From a virus, in the IMG/VR virus record IMGVR_UViG_3300024259_000067, positions 1 through 43,675 of that record: a DNA stretch of 43,675 nucleotides; one strand, given 5' to 3'. The position numbers and the translations under genes are program-made. The first letter of the stretch is position 1; each line of letters opens with the position of its first letter. This document shows positions 19,974 to 28,126 of the stretch, one piece after another. The notes beneath the pieces are model-generated. The model was not told the origin of the DNA. It was given only the letters and a program-made list of their open reading frames with translations, and did no database searches.

Positions 19974-21530
19974 ATGGCTTTTGCTTCACGAATTATTCAG
20001 CCAACTAGACGATTTATACCAAATTCAATTGCCCGACTGTTTCCCCAGCGACGTAAAACAACGCCGGAGATCGTTGGAGACCTTCGTACCAATCGACTTG
20101 CAACGTCCTGGTATGATTCCAACTCAAACACCCCGACACGCGACTGGGGGCAGGCTGATTACAAGTTTTGGAATCGTGTGTTGTTGGGTAAGGCTCAGGG
20201 TCTCGAATTGTCGGGATTATTCCTTAAACCACTCGCATCCAAGATCGCATCATGGACTCTTGGTATCACTCCTTCATTCTCCATCGAAAACGAAAACTCA
20301 CAGACCGCAGTCAATAAATGGTTCACTGACAATCATCCCGCCGTGCTCCGTGCGTTGGAGGAGTCGCTGGTCAAAGCGGATTCTTACTTAGTGGTGAACC
20401 CTGATTTGACGCTGACGGTACTCCCGCCAGATGTTGTGAAGCCGATAGTCGATGATAATGACTACTCAAAGATCATAGGATGGACAGTCACCGAAGTTCA
20501 TCCGCACCCTACTCGCCACATGGACAACATGAAGATAGTTGACGAGTACACAGAGAAGGAGCGCGTTCGCAAGAAGTACAAGAACGGCAAGCTGCAATCC
20601 ACTGACAAGTACCCCAACTTGCTTGGATGCATTCCCCTAATCCACATTGCCAACAATGTGGGCAGCGACGAAACATTTGGACATGCGGAAGGTGAGGCGT
20701 TGATAAACGTACTGCACCAGTATGGTGCATTGTTTGATGCTGCGATTGCCGGAAACAAGAGGCAGGGCAGGCCAACACCCGTAATTCAGCGTTTCGGTTC
20801 TGTGGAGGAAATGCAACAATTCTGGGCAAACTTCGGAGTTAAGCGTACCAGGACGTTGGATGACGGAACAATCGAGACATATTACGAACTTCCGTTCGAC
20901 GCTGATAATGTTATGACGTTGGCCGGTAATGCTGAATTCAAGTACGAATCACCTGGCAGCTTCTCTGCTGACACGCAGACACTGCTCGGATTGCTTTTCT
21001 ACCTGATGCTCCAACACTCGGAAGTGCCGGAGTTTGTTTGGGGTAATGCCATCGCATCCAGCCAGGCTAGTGCAGAGACGCAGATGCCGCCGTTCGTCAA
21101 GTTCATTCAGAAGAAACAGCGTCAATACAATTGGGTCAATGAATTGATCGCGGTTGTCGTCGGCTTCCTGAGTCTGTGGGAGCCGGGAATAAATGCTGAA
21201 GACGAAATTGCTGTCAAATATCCCGACCTTACACAGAAAGACGGTAAGCTAACACTTGATGCCATCCGCCTGGCGCTAGACAAGGATATTATTGACGAAG
21301 AAACTGCGCTCACTCTGATGCCTCTCGAAATTGAGAACCCCAAAGAGGTATTGGATAAGGTGAAAGACGAACTAGCGAAACGCAAGGACGATGACGATCA
21401 GCGCCAGGAAGGGCTGATGACGCGGCTATCTGACCGTCACACTAAGACAGATGATGACGATGAAGAGACCGCAGACGAAATGGTATTAGAACCTATCCCG
21501 TCTGTTTTCGAGCAGGCATTTAGCAACTAG
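19974..21530 (+). CDS. Portal protein (SPP1 gp6-like)
   Basis: About 518 residues, with an N-terminal basic region, KPLASKIASWTLGITPSF, PHPTRHMDN..IVDEY, a QRFGSVEEMQQFWANFG segment and the C-terminal portal core GLLFYLMLQHSEVPEFVWG, SQASAETQMPPF. The acidic tail follows. The position after the terminase and before a MuF-like gene matches the SPP1-type order. The ATG at 19974 has AGGA seven bases upstream; the ATG at 19968 lies too close to it. It forms the dodecameric gate for DNA. Confidence 0.9.
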   Translation: MAFASRIIQPTRRFIPNSIARLFPQRRKTTPEIVGDLRTNRLATSWYDSNSNTPTRDWGQADYKFWNRVLLGKAQGLELSGLFLKPLASKIASWTLGITPSFSIENENSQTAVNKWFTDNHPAVLRALEESLVKADSYLVVNPDLTLTVLPPDVVKPIVDDNDYSKIIGWTVTEVHPHPTRHMDNMKIVDEYTEKERVRKKYKNGKLQSTDKYPNLLGCIPLIHIANNVGSDETFGHAEGEALINVLHQYGALFDAAIAGNKRQGRPTPVIQRFGSVEEMQQFWANFGVKRTRTLDDGTIETYYELPFDADNVMTLAGNAEFKYESPGSFSADTQTLLGLLFYLMLQHSEVPEFVWGNAIASSQASAETQMPPFVKFIQKKQRQYNWVNELIAVVVGFLSLWEPGINAEDEIAVKYPDLTQKDGKLTLDAIRLALDKDIIDEETALTLMPLEIENPKEVLDKVKDELAKRKDDDDQRQEGLMTRLSDRHTKTDDDDEETADEMVLEPIPSVFEQAFSN

Positions 21531-21541
21531 GAGTGTGACAA

Positions 21542-21781
21542 GTGGACCACGAAGAGATGCAGAGTCTAGCAGATGCGATACAAGCGTTGGCGGCTGACAT
21601 ACAGGAGGCTTTCGGCAAGACGGAAGAGGGTCCATTGCCGACTGAACGTGAGGAGTGGGAAAAGGTAAAGTCAACACGTCCGCCGACACATCACATGCCA
21701 TGTACTGTCCGCCCTGTATACCATCGCCGGTTAGAGCGTGGTCGCAATGGTAGTCATCTGGATCGGAGAGGGAAAGAATGA
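21542..21781 (+). CDS. Hypothetical 79-aa protein between portal and glycosyltransferase
   Basis: GTG start with AGGAG eight bases upstream. The acidic helical N-terminus (EEMQSLADAIQALAADIQEA) is followed by a basic Pro/His/Arg-rich C-terminus (RPVYHRRLERGRNGSHLDRR). The stop overlaps the glycosyltransferase start (ATGA). No family is recognised. It could be a small head component or a helper of the following genes. Confidence 0.65.
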   Translation: MDHEEMQSLADAIQALAADIQEAFGKTEEGPLPTEREEWEKVKSTRPPTHHMPCTVRPVYHRRLERGRNGSHLDRRGKE

Positions 21782-22578
21782 AAATACACATAGTCGTTGT
21801 AGCCTATGGGCTGCCGGAAGACACCGAGAAGTTGCTGGCGTGCAAGCCAGCCGTCAAAAAAAACTATAATAAATTTCACTGGCATTTGTTTTTGCACAGC
21901 CAGATTACGGAAGTAGTCGCCGTCTGTGAGAAAGCCGCGAAGCGCAAGAACGTGACCTATTATCCATATGGCACTAATCGCGGACTGGCGAAGTCGTGGA
22001 ATGAAGGCATTTTGGCAGGTTATGATGCCGGTGCAGACGTTGTGATCGTCTCCAATGATGACATGATGCCCGGACCTGGCGACATCGAGACTGTGGCCGA
22101 AGCCGCTATGAAGCAACGCGAAGAGGGACAATTGATTTATCTCGTTGATGCTCAAATGTATGACAAGCGCCAGGATGCCCACATTCCCAGCACTTGCGGC
22201 TTCTTCGCTATCCAACCACTTGCACTAGAGACCATCGGCATGTTTGACGAACAGTTTTTCCCTATCTATTTTGAGGATAGAGACTACGAGCATCGCGCCA
22301 GGGTTTCCGGTCTGCATAGATTCACGGTAATGGATACCGGCTTGGTTCACATGGGAAGCGGCAACATCTCTACGCTGCCTGATCTTCAAGAACAAAATCA
22401 CCAGACGTTTGAAGCCAATAAAGCGTATTACATCAGGAAGTGGGGCGGTGAGCCGGGACGTGAGAGGTTCAGGCAACCGTTCAACGATATACGCTTCAGC
22501 ACCAGGATCGCTATCTCTGACAGTGAACGTCCATACTGGGGCTATGAGCGCGAAGACCAGGAGATCGCCAAGATATGA
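21778..22578 (+). CDS. GT2-family glycosyltransferase
   Basis: GT-A pattern: IHIVVVAYGLPEDTEKLL, TNRGLAKSWNEGI (69-80), the metal-binding VIVSNDDMMP (Asp94-Asp95) and a C-terminal acceptor region GMFDEQFFPIYFEDRDYEHR (Glu166-Asp167). At 266 residues this matches short rhamnosyl/GT2 enzymes. It probably transfers a sugar from a nucleotide donor onto a phage protein or host glycan. It sits between portal and MuF genes, linked to both neighbours by 4-base overlaps. Donor and acceptor are unknown. Confidence 0.85.
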   Translation: MKIHIVVVAYGLPEDTEKLLACKPAVKKNYNKFHWHLFLHSQITEVVAVCEKAAKRKNVTYYPYGTNRGLAKSWNEGILAGYDAGADVVIVSNDDMMPGPGDIETVAEAAMKQREEGQLIYLVDAQMYDKRQDAHIPSTCGFFAIQPLALETIGMFDEQFFPIYFEDRDYEHRARVSGLHRFTVMDTGLVHMGSGNISTLPDLQEQNHQTFEANKAYYIRKWGGEPGRERFRQPFNDIRFSTRIAISDSERPYWGYEREDQEIAKI

Positions 22579-23141
22579 CATTCACCGATGACCAGCAGAA
22601 AGCGCAGCCTCTTTTGGAGCAACATGGGATTATTATCGCCCCAGAAGAAATCAACCATGATACATATATCGAGTTGTCTTGGGCGCTCAGGATAGGCAGA
22701 GAGTTACATCCAGCGCAGCCTCTTGAATTCCGATGCTGTGGGGTAGGTGGAGAGTCATCCCGGTCATTTGCTATATACGATTTAGTTCAACAGGACGGCA
22801 ACATTGATGGAATAGCACTGGGGCGCGTATCCAGTGGTCACTCGATTATATGGAGTGGCTGTAATCGCAGATTCGTGTATCCAACCGCAATGGTCAGCGT
22901 CCATCAATCTAAAAATGGGTCGTGGCAACAAGGGCAAGTCCAGCGAGATTACGAATTAGGGTACGAACAAACCAAATGGACAAATAGTCGGCTCGTTGAG
23001 ATTTATGAAAAAGTGTCTAATCAAGGGGCTGATTACTGGCACGATAAAGTGTTTGGCGCAGGTATGGAGCTTTTCAACATCGACGCTAATCAGCTTGTCG
23101 AGTTGGATATGGCGAAACCTATTTCGGAGCGTGCTCTATGA
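22575..23141 (+). CDS. ClpP-like serine protease
   Basis: A ClpP/crotonase-like core: PLEFRCCGVGGESSRSFAIY (oxyanion GG), IDGIALGRVSSGHSIIWSGC (candidate catalytic Ser86/Ser87) and VYPTAMVSVHQS (His110 as the catalytic His). Residue context fits ClpP (GQAASMG and MIHQ). The third catalytic Asp is not obvious. At 188 residues it has normal ClpP size. A separate prohead protease exists at 25545, so this one may process another virion or glycan-linked protein. It has overlapping starts with both neighbours. Confidence 0.8.
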   Translation: MTFTDDQQKAQPLLEQHGIIIAPEEINHDTYIELSWALRIGRELHPAQPLEFRCCGVGGESSRSFAIYDLVQQDGNIDGIALGRVSSGHSIIWSGCNRRFVYPTAMVSVHQSKNGSWQQGQVQRDYELGYEQTKWTNSRLVEIYEKVSNQGADYWHDKVFGAGMELFNIDANQLVELDMAKPISERAL

Positions 23142-24145
23142 AACAGATACTCGTCACCGGCGGATTCGGCTTCATTGGTGGTCATCTGATTGAGCGATTG
23201 TTGGATGACCCGAACAATCATGTGCATGTGGTCGATAATCTGAGTAGTTGTCCGATTCCCTATCCCCTGTTGATCGACGAGTTGGAGCATCCACCTAATT
23301 TGACGTATGAAACAATTTCGATCTGGGAGTTTTTTCACATTAGCTCTAAAAATCTGTGTGTGTATGACGAAATCTATCATCTCGCATCGCCTGTCGGCCC
23401 GGCAGGTGTCTTGCAGCACGCAGGGCAGATGATAGGCAATGTCGTTGACGATATTTACCTACTGATTAACCTCGCGTTGCGTGAGGATGCCAAGCTGGTT
23501 GATGTGTCCACCAGTGAAGTGTATGGTGGTGGCGCTGGCGGATTGTGCGCGGAAGGGCTTGATAAGATCATTTCTGCCGATACTACCGTGCGCCTGGAAT
23601 ATGCCATTGCAAAGCTGGCGGCAGAGACAGCGATCATCAATACCTGTAAGGTCAATCCGTTGAGAGCTTCGATTGTCCGTCCGTTCAACGTGGCCGGTCC
23701 GCGTCAGAGTGGGGTAGGCGGTTTTGTGTTGCCGCGTTTCATTGACCAGGCTATGCGCGGTGAGCCGTTGACCGTGTTTGGAGATGGCAACCAGGTCAGA
23801 GCGTTTACCCATGTTGCTGATATTGTGGATGGTCTGATACGGGTTATGGAATCCGGGCAATCTGGAGAAGCGTACAACCTGGGCAATCCGATCAATAAGA
23901 CGAGTATCAATGAAATGGCTAACCGGGTGAATGACATCACCGGCAACCAGGCTGGTGTTACCTATGTTGACCCGAAGGATATATTCGGGGACCTGTATGC
24001 TGAGGGCGCGGAGAAGTACCCAGACGCGAGGAAGGCTATCTCCGAACTGGGATGGTCGCCTAAATACGGAATTATCGCAACCATAACCGATGCACTCAGG
24101 TATCAGAAATCATGCAATACATTGACGGCAGCAAAAACAAGCTAA
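23138..24145 (+). CDS. NAD-dependent sugar-nucleotide epimerase/dehydratase
   Basis: Extended short-chain dehydrogenase: nucleotide site TGGFGFIGGH (7-16), acidic HVVDNLSS after strand two, VDVSTSEVYG (121-130), catalytic Y155-x3-K159 (YAIAK), RPFNVAGPRQ and a C-terminal FGDGNQVRAFTHVADIVDG. This suits UDP-glucuronate decarboxylase or dTDP-glucose dehydratase type enzymes that modify nucleotide sugars. It probably supplies the donor for the two phage glycosyltransferases. It is coupled to the ClpP-like gene and overlaps the MuF-like gene by 34 bases. Confidence 0.88.
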   Translation: MKQILVTGGFGFIGGHLIERLLDDPNNHVHVVDNLSSCPIPYPLLIDELEHPPNLTYETISIWEFFHISSKNLCVYDEIYHLASPVGPAGVLQHAGQMIGNVVDDIYLLINLALREDAKLVDVSTSEVYGGGAGGLCAEGLDKIISADTTVRLEYAIAKLAAETAIINTCKVNPLRASIVRPFNVAGPRQSGVGGFVLPRFIDQAMRGEPLTVFGDGNQVRAFTHVADIVDGLIRVMESGQSGEAYNLGNPINKTSINEMANRVNDITGNQAGVTYVDPKDIFGDLYAEGAEKYPDARKAISELGWSPKYGIIATITDALRYQKSCNTLTAAKTS

Positions 24146-25278
24146 GAACCCGCGTCAAGCCATTTGCGAAAGATGTGCGTGAAGCCCTCTTGCCAACAGT
24201 GGATAGCATACGTGGCACGCTGCTGCGATCTGCCAGGTCAGACGAGCGTATTGACCCCAGAGATAAAGAACAAATCCAGGTACAAGTTGGTGACGCTATT
24301 CAGCGCGGCTTCGTTGGCCCGAATTTACGCAGTCCATTTGGTCAGGATGGTGTAACACCACTCGCCCCTTATCCCCGCCTACTCAATAAATGGTATGCCA
24401 CAGTCGTTATTGAAGCGATCAATGTCCATCACAACTGGATGAAGCGGCACGTACCAACAGACGTATTTGAGTGGTTATCCAATCAACAGACACCCTCCGA
24501 CAACCTGATAATTGGCGAGAACGAGTTTCTGCGCCGTCCAGATGAGCCGTATGAAGTGTTTCTCAGTAGGATGGATGACCTGCGGGTGTTCCGTCCGAAT
24601 CCCCTGGCTGTGTTAGACCCGAAACGCCGGTGGGTGCCAATGCACAGATGGAATACACCAGACGGCTACCGTCTCAGTGACAGGGTGTGGGAGACTAGCG
24701 TTCACGCCCGTACTCAGATTGATAAGGTAGTGGGGCAGGGCATTCGTGAGGGATGGTCAGCGTTACGTATTTCCAGGGCCGTTGAGCAATATCTGCTCCC
24801 GGCTGAACTTCGACGCATCACCCGCAAGCCTTATGGCAGCCGAGCAATCTATTCTGCTATGAGACTGGGGCGAACGGAAGTTGCCAGAGCCGCTAATCAT
24901 GCTGCATACACCGCCGCATACCTTAACCCATATGTCAATCAGATTGACGTTGCACGATCAACTGCTGGCGATCCTACATGCCCGATCTGCCCCCAACACG
25001 CGACTATTGGTCTGGGCGGTGGGCGTTTGCGCGAACCCTATTCAATAACTAGCGCGGACCTGCCGGTTTACCATCCACATTGCATGTGTCATGTTCGTCC
25101 AATCGCGGAATCCCCTGCTGCTGTGACCGCCAGGATCAGAGCCGTTATGGGTGATGCCGAAAGCATTTATCTGGAGCCGGTGCTGACACCCGCCGCTCGT
25201 GAAACATTTGTTTCACAGATGCTTGGATTGGCTATGATGCGAATTTTGCCACAGATATTGCAACACCCCCTCATATAG
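24112..25278 (+). CDS. MuF-like head morphogenesis protein (SPP1 gp7 type)
   Basis: The C-terminal part holds the MuF zinc-type motif: DPTCPICPQH and PVYHPHCMCHVRPI. It is preceded by the helical IYSAMRLGRTEVARAANHAAY segment seen in MuF proteins. The N-terminal half is helical and unassigned. Such proteins are minor head components, bound to the portal and often ejected. The position after the portal, with the sugar cassette in between, matches SPP1-like order. Confidence 0.85.
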   Translation: MQYIDGSKNKLRTRVKPFAKDVREALLPTVDSIRGTLLRSARSDERIDPRDKEQIQVQVGDAIQRGFVGPNLRSPFGQDGVTPLAPYPRLLNKWYATVVIEAINVHHNWMKRHVPTDVFEWLSNQQTPSDNLIIGENEFLRRPDEPYEVFLSRMDDLRVFRPNPLAVLDPKRRWVPMHRWNTPDGYRLSDRVWETSVHARTQIDKVVGQGIREGWSALRISRAVEQYLLPAELRRITRKPYGSRAIYSAMRLGRTEVARAANHAAYTAAYLNPYVNQIDVARSTAGDPTCPICPQHATIGLGGGRLREPYSITSADLPVYHPHCMCHVRPIAESPAAVTARIRAVMGDAESIYLEPVLTPAARETFVSQMLGLAMMRILPQILQHPLI

Positions 25279-25299
25279 ACCGCATCTCTTGCCTTGTCA

Positions 25300-25317
25300 G
25301 AACTTATGTGCTATGCT
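25300..25317 (+). promoter_or_regulatory. GAAC-N4-GTGC-TATGCT promoter before the capsid block
   Basis: GAAC (25300-25303), TTAT, GTGC, TATGCT (25312-25317), with a TTGCCT 17 bases before the -10. The transcript would enter the hairpin array at once, making that array a leader of the protease-scaffold/capsid mRNA. Confidence 0.75.
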
Positions 25318-25334
25318 TTCAGGAGTGTTTCGTA

Positions 25335-25487
25335 TCCCTTGCGCGGCAAGGGAACGAATAAACACTCTGCGCGGCAAGGGAACGAATAAACACTCTGCGC
25401 GGCAGGGTGTACGACAGCCTTGCGCGGCAAGGCTAATAAACAAACACCTGCGCGGCAGGTCAAAGCTGTTAAATTTCCGCGCGGCGG
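25335..25487 (+). repeat. Array of six GC-rich hairpins with covarying stems
   Basis: Six copies of the core GC-GCG-GC, each the loop and inner stem of a small hairpin, with flanking bases that differ but still pair. Stem 1 is TCCCTTGC/GCAAGGGA (25335-25353). Stem 3 is CACTCTGC/GCAGGGTG with one wobble (25391-25409). Stem 4 is AGCCTTGC/GCAAGGCT (25416-25434). Stem 5 is ACCTGC/GCAGGT (25446-25460). Stem 6 is CCGC/GCGG (25477-25487). Copy 2 (near 25369) pairs poorly outside the core. Two exact 28-base units lie in tandem at 25341-25396. The rest of the 25279-25544 gap holds only the promoter and a GGAGGAG ribosome site. Confidence 0.85.
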
Positions 25488-25544
25488 GGGTTGGTCTGCA
25501 TAAGTAGATTGATTTCGCCGTGTTTTGTTGCGGAGGAGAGATAG

Positions 25545-26669
25545 ATGATTAAGAAAATTTCAGGCGTGCTGCTTGAAACACAGATGCGAATTTCCGGTAG
25601 TTATCCAGACGTGCCATTAGCTTCTGGCATCAACCTCGAGACGATGATAGAGGGCGATTCTACTCCTGTCTTTGTCACGCTGCCTATTGGCAAGGTTGAC
25701 ACTGAAAGCCGTAATGGACGGAAGTATGACCGTAAGGCTGTTACGTCATTGGTCGAGACGATCAACTCTGAAACAGCTATCGGACAAAAAGGGCATCTGC
25801 GTGACGATGAGCGTGCCTACCGTTTCGACGTTCCCCCTTTGACGTGGGTGGGTGCAACGCTGGAGTCTGATGGTACAGCGTGGGGTAAAGCCTACGTGAG
25901 CCAATCGGCTGCTGATGTGCGCGAGTATGTCAAGATTGCAAAAGCCACCAACGCCAAAATCGGCACGTCCATTTATGGAACTGCTGATGTGGACGATGAC
26001 GGCAATGTTTCCAACCTTCAGATCGAAAGTATTGATCTTGCTCATCCAGGGCGCTTGGGTGTGCCGATGGCTGGGGCAGTGCCAAAAGTTACACAAGAAA
26101 CACTCGAAGAAGACGATATTGAGGAGTCAACCGAAATGCCATCTAAACAAGAACAGGCACCAGAAGCAACTCCCGCGCAGATTATCGAATTGAGACGTGA
26201 ACACACAATCGCTTTCCGCGAAATTGAAGGGCGTGTCGCTGAACTCGAAGGGCAAGTCGCTGACTTAAACACAGTCCTCGAATTGCTGGGCGAGAACGGC
26301 AAGCCTGCCACTGATGCGATTGCTGGCGTTCGTGTTCTGCAAACCAATTTGCAAAATCTGCGTCAGGAAAACCAGGACTTGCTGGGCGAGGCTATTGAGT
26401 CTCAAGTCACCAAGCTCGTCAAGGTTGAAAACGTGCGTGCCATCATAGTTGATATGGTCACGGCTACCAAACCAGCCACCCGTCAGGCAGTCGCTGATGC
26501 GGTACAGGATGTGTTGAGCCGTGAAGCTGTCAAAGTTTTGCTCAAGGACAGCGTGAAGGAAACTATGGGGCCTAACCAGACTCGTCCGAACCAAAAGGAC
26601 GATGAAGATGAGCCAGGTACATCCTCGCCCATCAACATCCCGCAAATTCCAGCTAAGGAGGCCAGCTAA
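25545..26669 (+). CDS. Prohead protease fused to a scaffold domain
   Basis: The N-terminal about 190 residues match the capsid maturation protease pattern, with GHLRDDE (His84) and KIGTSIYG (Ser142) at the usual spacing. A Glu/Gln-rich linker leads to a coiled-coil scaffold (IAFREIEGRVAELEGQVADL and on) and a charged C-terminus. Fused protease-scaffold proteins of this length (374 aa) are common in SPP1/HK97-like heads. It cleaves itself and scaffold during head maturation. GGAGGAG precedes the ATG. Confidence 0.85.
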   Translation: MIKKISGVLLETQMRISGSYPDVPLASGINLETMIEGDSTPVFVTLPIGKVDTESRNGRKYDRKAVTSLVETINSETAIGQKGHLRDDERAYRFDVPPLTWVGATLESDGTAWGKAYVSQSAADVREYVKIAKATNAKIGTSIYGTADVDDDGNVSNLQIESIDLAHPGRLGVPMAGAVPKVTQETLEEDDIEESTEMPSKQEQAPEATPAQIIELRREHTIAFREIEGRVAELEGQVADLNTVLELLGENGKPATDAIAGVRVLQTNLQNLRQENQDLLGEAIESQVTKLVKVENVRAIIVDMVTATKPATRQAVADAVQDVLSREAVKVLLKDSVKETMGPNQTRPNQKDDEDEPGTSSPINIPQIPAKEAS

Positions 26670-27043
26670 TGGCTACCGGAGAAAACACATATCACGACAA
26701 TGGCGGACGTTCCGTTGAGGTCGATCTGACTTCAACAGTTGCTGCTCATCAAGTCGCCTATGTAGACGGCTGGCTGGGCATTGCTGCGGGTGCCGGTGAC
26801 AGTGGCGACTCTGTCGCTCTGATAGCCGATCACCAAGCATACCAATTCACCGTTCCAACAGCTTTGGCTGTGGAGAAAGGCGATACTGTCTATGTAGACA
26901 TAACAGACCTGACCGGGCATCTACCGGATGGGACTGGCTATGCCAAAGCATCAGGATCGAACCTGGTGGCCCTGTTTAAGGCTATCGAAGCCCAAGATGC
27001 CAATGACCATGTTATAGGCATCCTACTACCGGAGGGAGTGTAA
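26669..27043 (+). CDS. Head decoration protein (DUF2190-like)
   Basis: 124 residues of beta-rich sequence with VAYVDGWLGIAAGAGDSGDS, a VEKGDTVYVDITD turn and a C-terminal VIGILLPEG, matching small capsid-decoration proteins of the DUF2190 kind. Its ATG overlaps the scaffold stop (TAATG) and the capsid gene follows four bases later. It probably binds the outside of the capsid, where the phage glycosyltransferases could also act. Confidence 0.75.
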   Translation: MATGENTYHDNGGRSVEVDLTSTVAAHQVAYVDGWLGIAAGAGDSGDSVALIADHQAYQFTVPTALAVEKGDTVYVDITDLTGHLPDGTGYAKASGSNLVALFKAIEAQDANDHVIGILLPEGV

Positions 27044-27047
27044 TCTC

Positions 27048-28109
27048 ATGACAGCTCAAATAATCTCGAAAGCTGGCTCGGTTGCCGAGAACAAGAAGGC
27101 GCGTGGACTGGCCGAGGTAGAAAACATCCCCCGCGCAACGTTTGAAGAGGGATTCGACATCAACGAACACATCAATGTCAACAAAGGCGTTGCTGAATTT
27201 GTGGCTTCGGATGATTTCGCTTCTGCTTTCTATACACGGCAACGTTATGAAGTAGATGCAGGTAGAGACGAAGAGCCTCTGCTGTATATGCCGATCTACG
27301 ACGAAGTTGTGGACGCATCGCTACCGCGCACGCTCAATATCAACACGCTTGGTACTGGCGGTGTGGTCTTCAAAGAAATCAAAGAGGGCGGCGAGGTTGT
27401 ATTCGCTACCATCGGTGAGGGCAGCAAGTCGGTAACATTGCTTCACCACGCCGTAGGTCTGTCATACACCGAAGACCTGTTCCTGTACAACGAATTGTGG
27501 CGCTTGCCTAACATCGAGCGTGTATTTGGTATCGCACACAATGCGCTGCTCAATCACATTCATTTCAACCCGATCCTGGCTTATACCTATGCTGCCGCCA
27601 ACAAGACGGACGGCACAGCGTTGACAGATTTCAACGCCACAGATGAACTTCCTCTGAAGTATCTGCACGCGATTGAAGCTGCAATAACTGCTGCCGTTGC
27701 TGATAATCGGCGCGGTCCGTATTCGCTGGTCGTTTCGACATCGAACCTGTTTACAGTCGAGCGTGCATTGAACATCGTTGCACAACAGGGCTTTAGCAAG
27801 CAATCATCTGCTATTTCCCGCATCAGCAATGTCATTGCCTATGACGGTTGGACTGGCACACGCGGCAAAAAGTCCACCACCTATTCTGGCGTTACAGCCG
27901 GTACCGGTTATCTGACCGATCTGAGCCATAAGGCGATTGACTTCCAGAGCTATGCCAAGCACACACTGCGCCGTCAGGTGCAACCCGGCGACATGAAGAG
28001 ATTCGTTGTCGAAGAGGTTATCTGGGACACTCGTCGTGGCGTGTACGCTGGACCTGCCAACGCAGTAGAAGAAATCACATGGCCGGTTGCCGCTAGTGGC
28101 GCAAGCTAG
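27048..28109 (+). CDS. Major capsid protein
   Basis: 353 residues in the conserved position after protease/scaffold and decoration protein. Visible are a helical N-terminal arm, EPLLYMPIYDEVVDASLPRT, a SVTLLHHAVGLSYTEDLF segment and a C-terminal VQPGDMKRFVVEEVIWDTRR. This fits HK97-fold capsid proteins of environmental siphoviruses. The call rests on position, length and style, since no strict motif defines the family. Confidence 0.85.
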   Translation: MTAQIISKAGSVAENKKARGLAEVENIPRATFEEGFDINEHINVNKGVAEFVASDDFASAFYTRQRYEVDAGRDEEPLLYMPIYDEVVDASLPRTLNINTLGTGGVVFKEIKEGGEVVFATIGEGSKSVTLLHHAVGLSYTEDLFLYNELWRLPNIERVFGIAHNALLNHIHFNPILAYTYAAANKTDGTALTDFNATDELPLKYLHAIEAAITAAVADNRRGPYSLVVSTSNLFTVERALNIVAQQGFSKQSSAISRISNVIAYDGWTGTRGKKSTTYSGVTAGTGYLTDLSHKAIDFQSYAKHTLRRQVQPGDMKRFVVEEVIWDTRRGVYAGPANAVEEITWPVAASGAS

Positions 28110-28126
28110 TTAGAGGAACTTAAACA

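Noticed and set aside
25335-25487. CRISPR array
   Set aside because: The repeated part is a short palindrome with varying stems and no spacers of constant length; no cas genes.
25289-25507. Rightward 72-codon frame over the hairpin array
   Set aside because: Its repeats are a by-product of the GC-rich hairpins; the residues follow the 28-base unit and not a fold.
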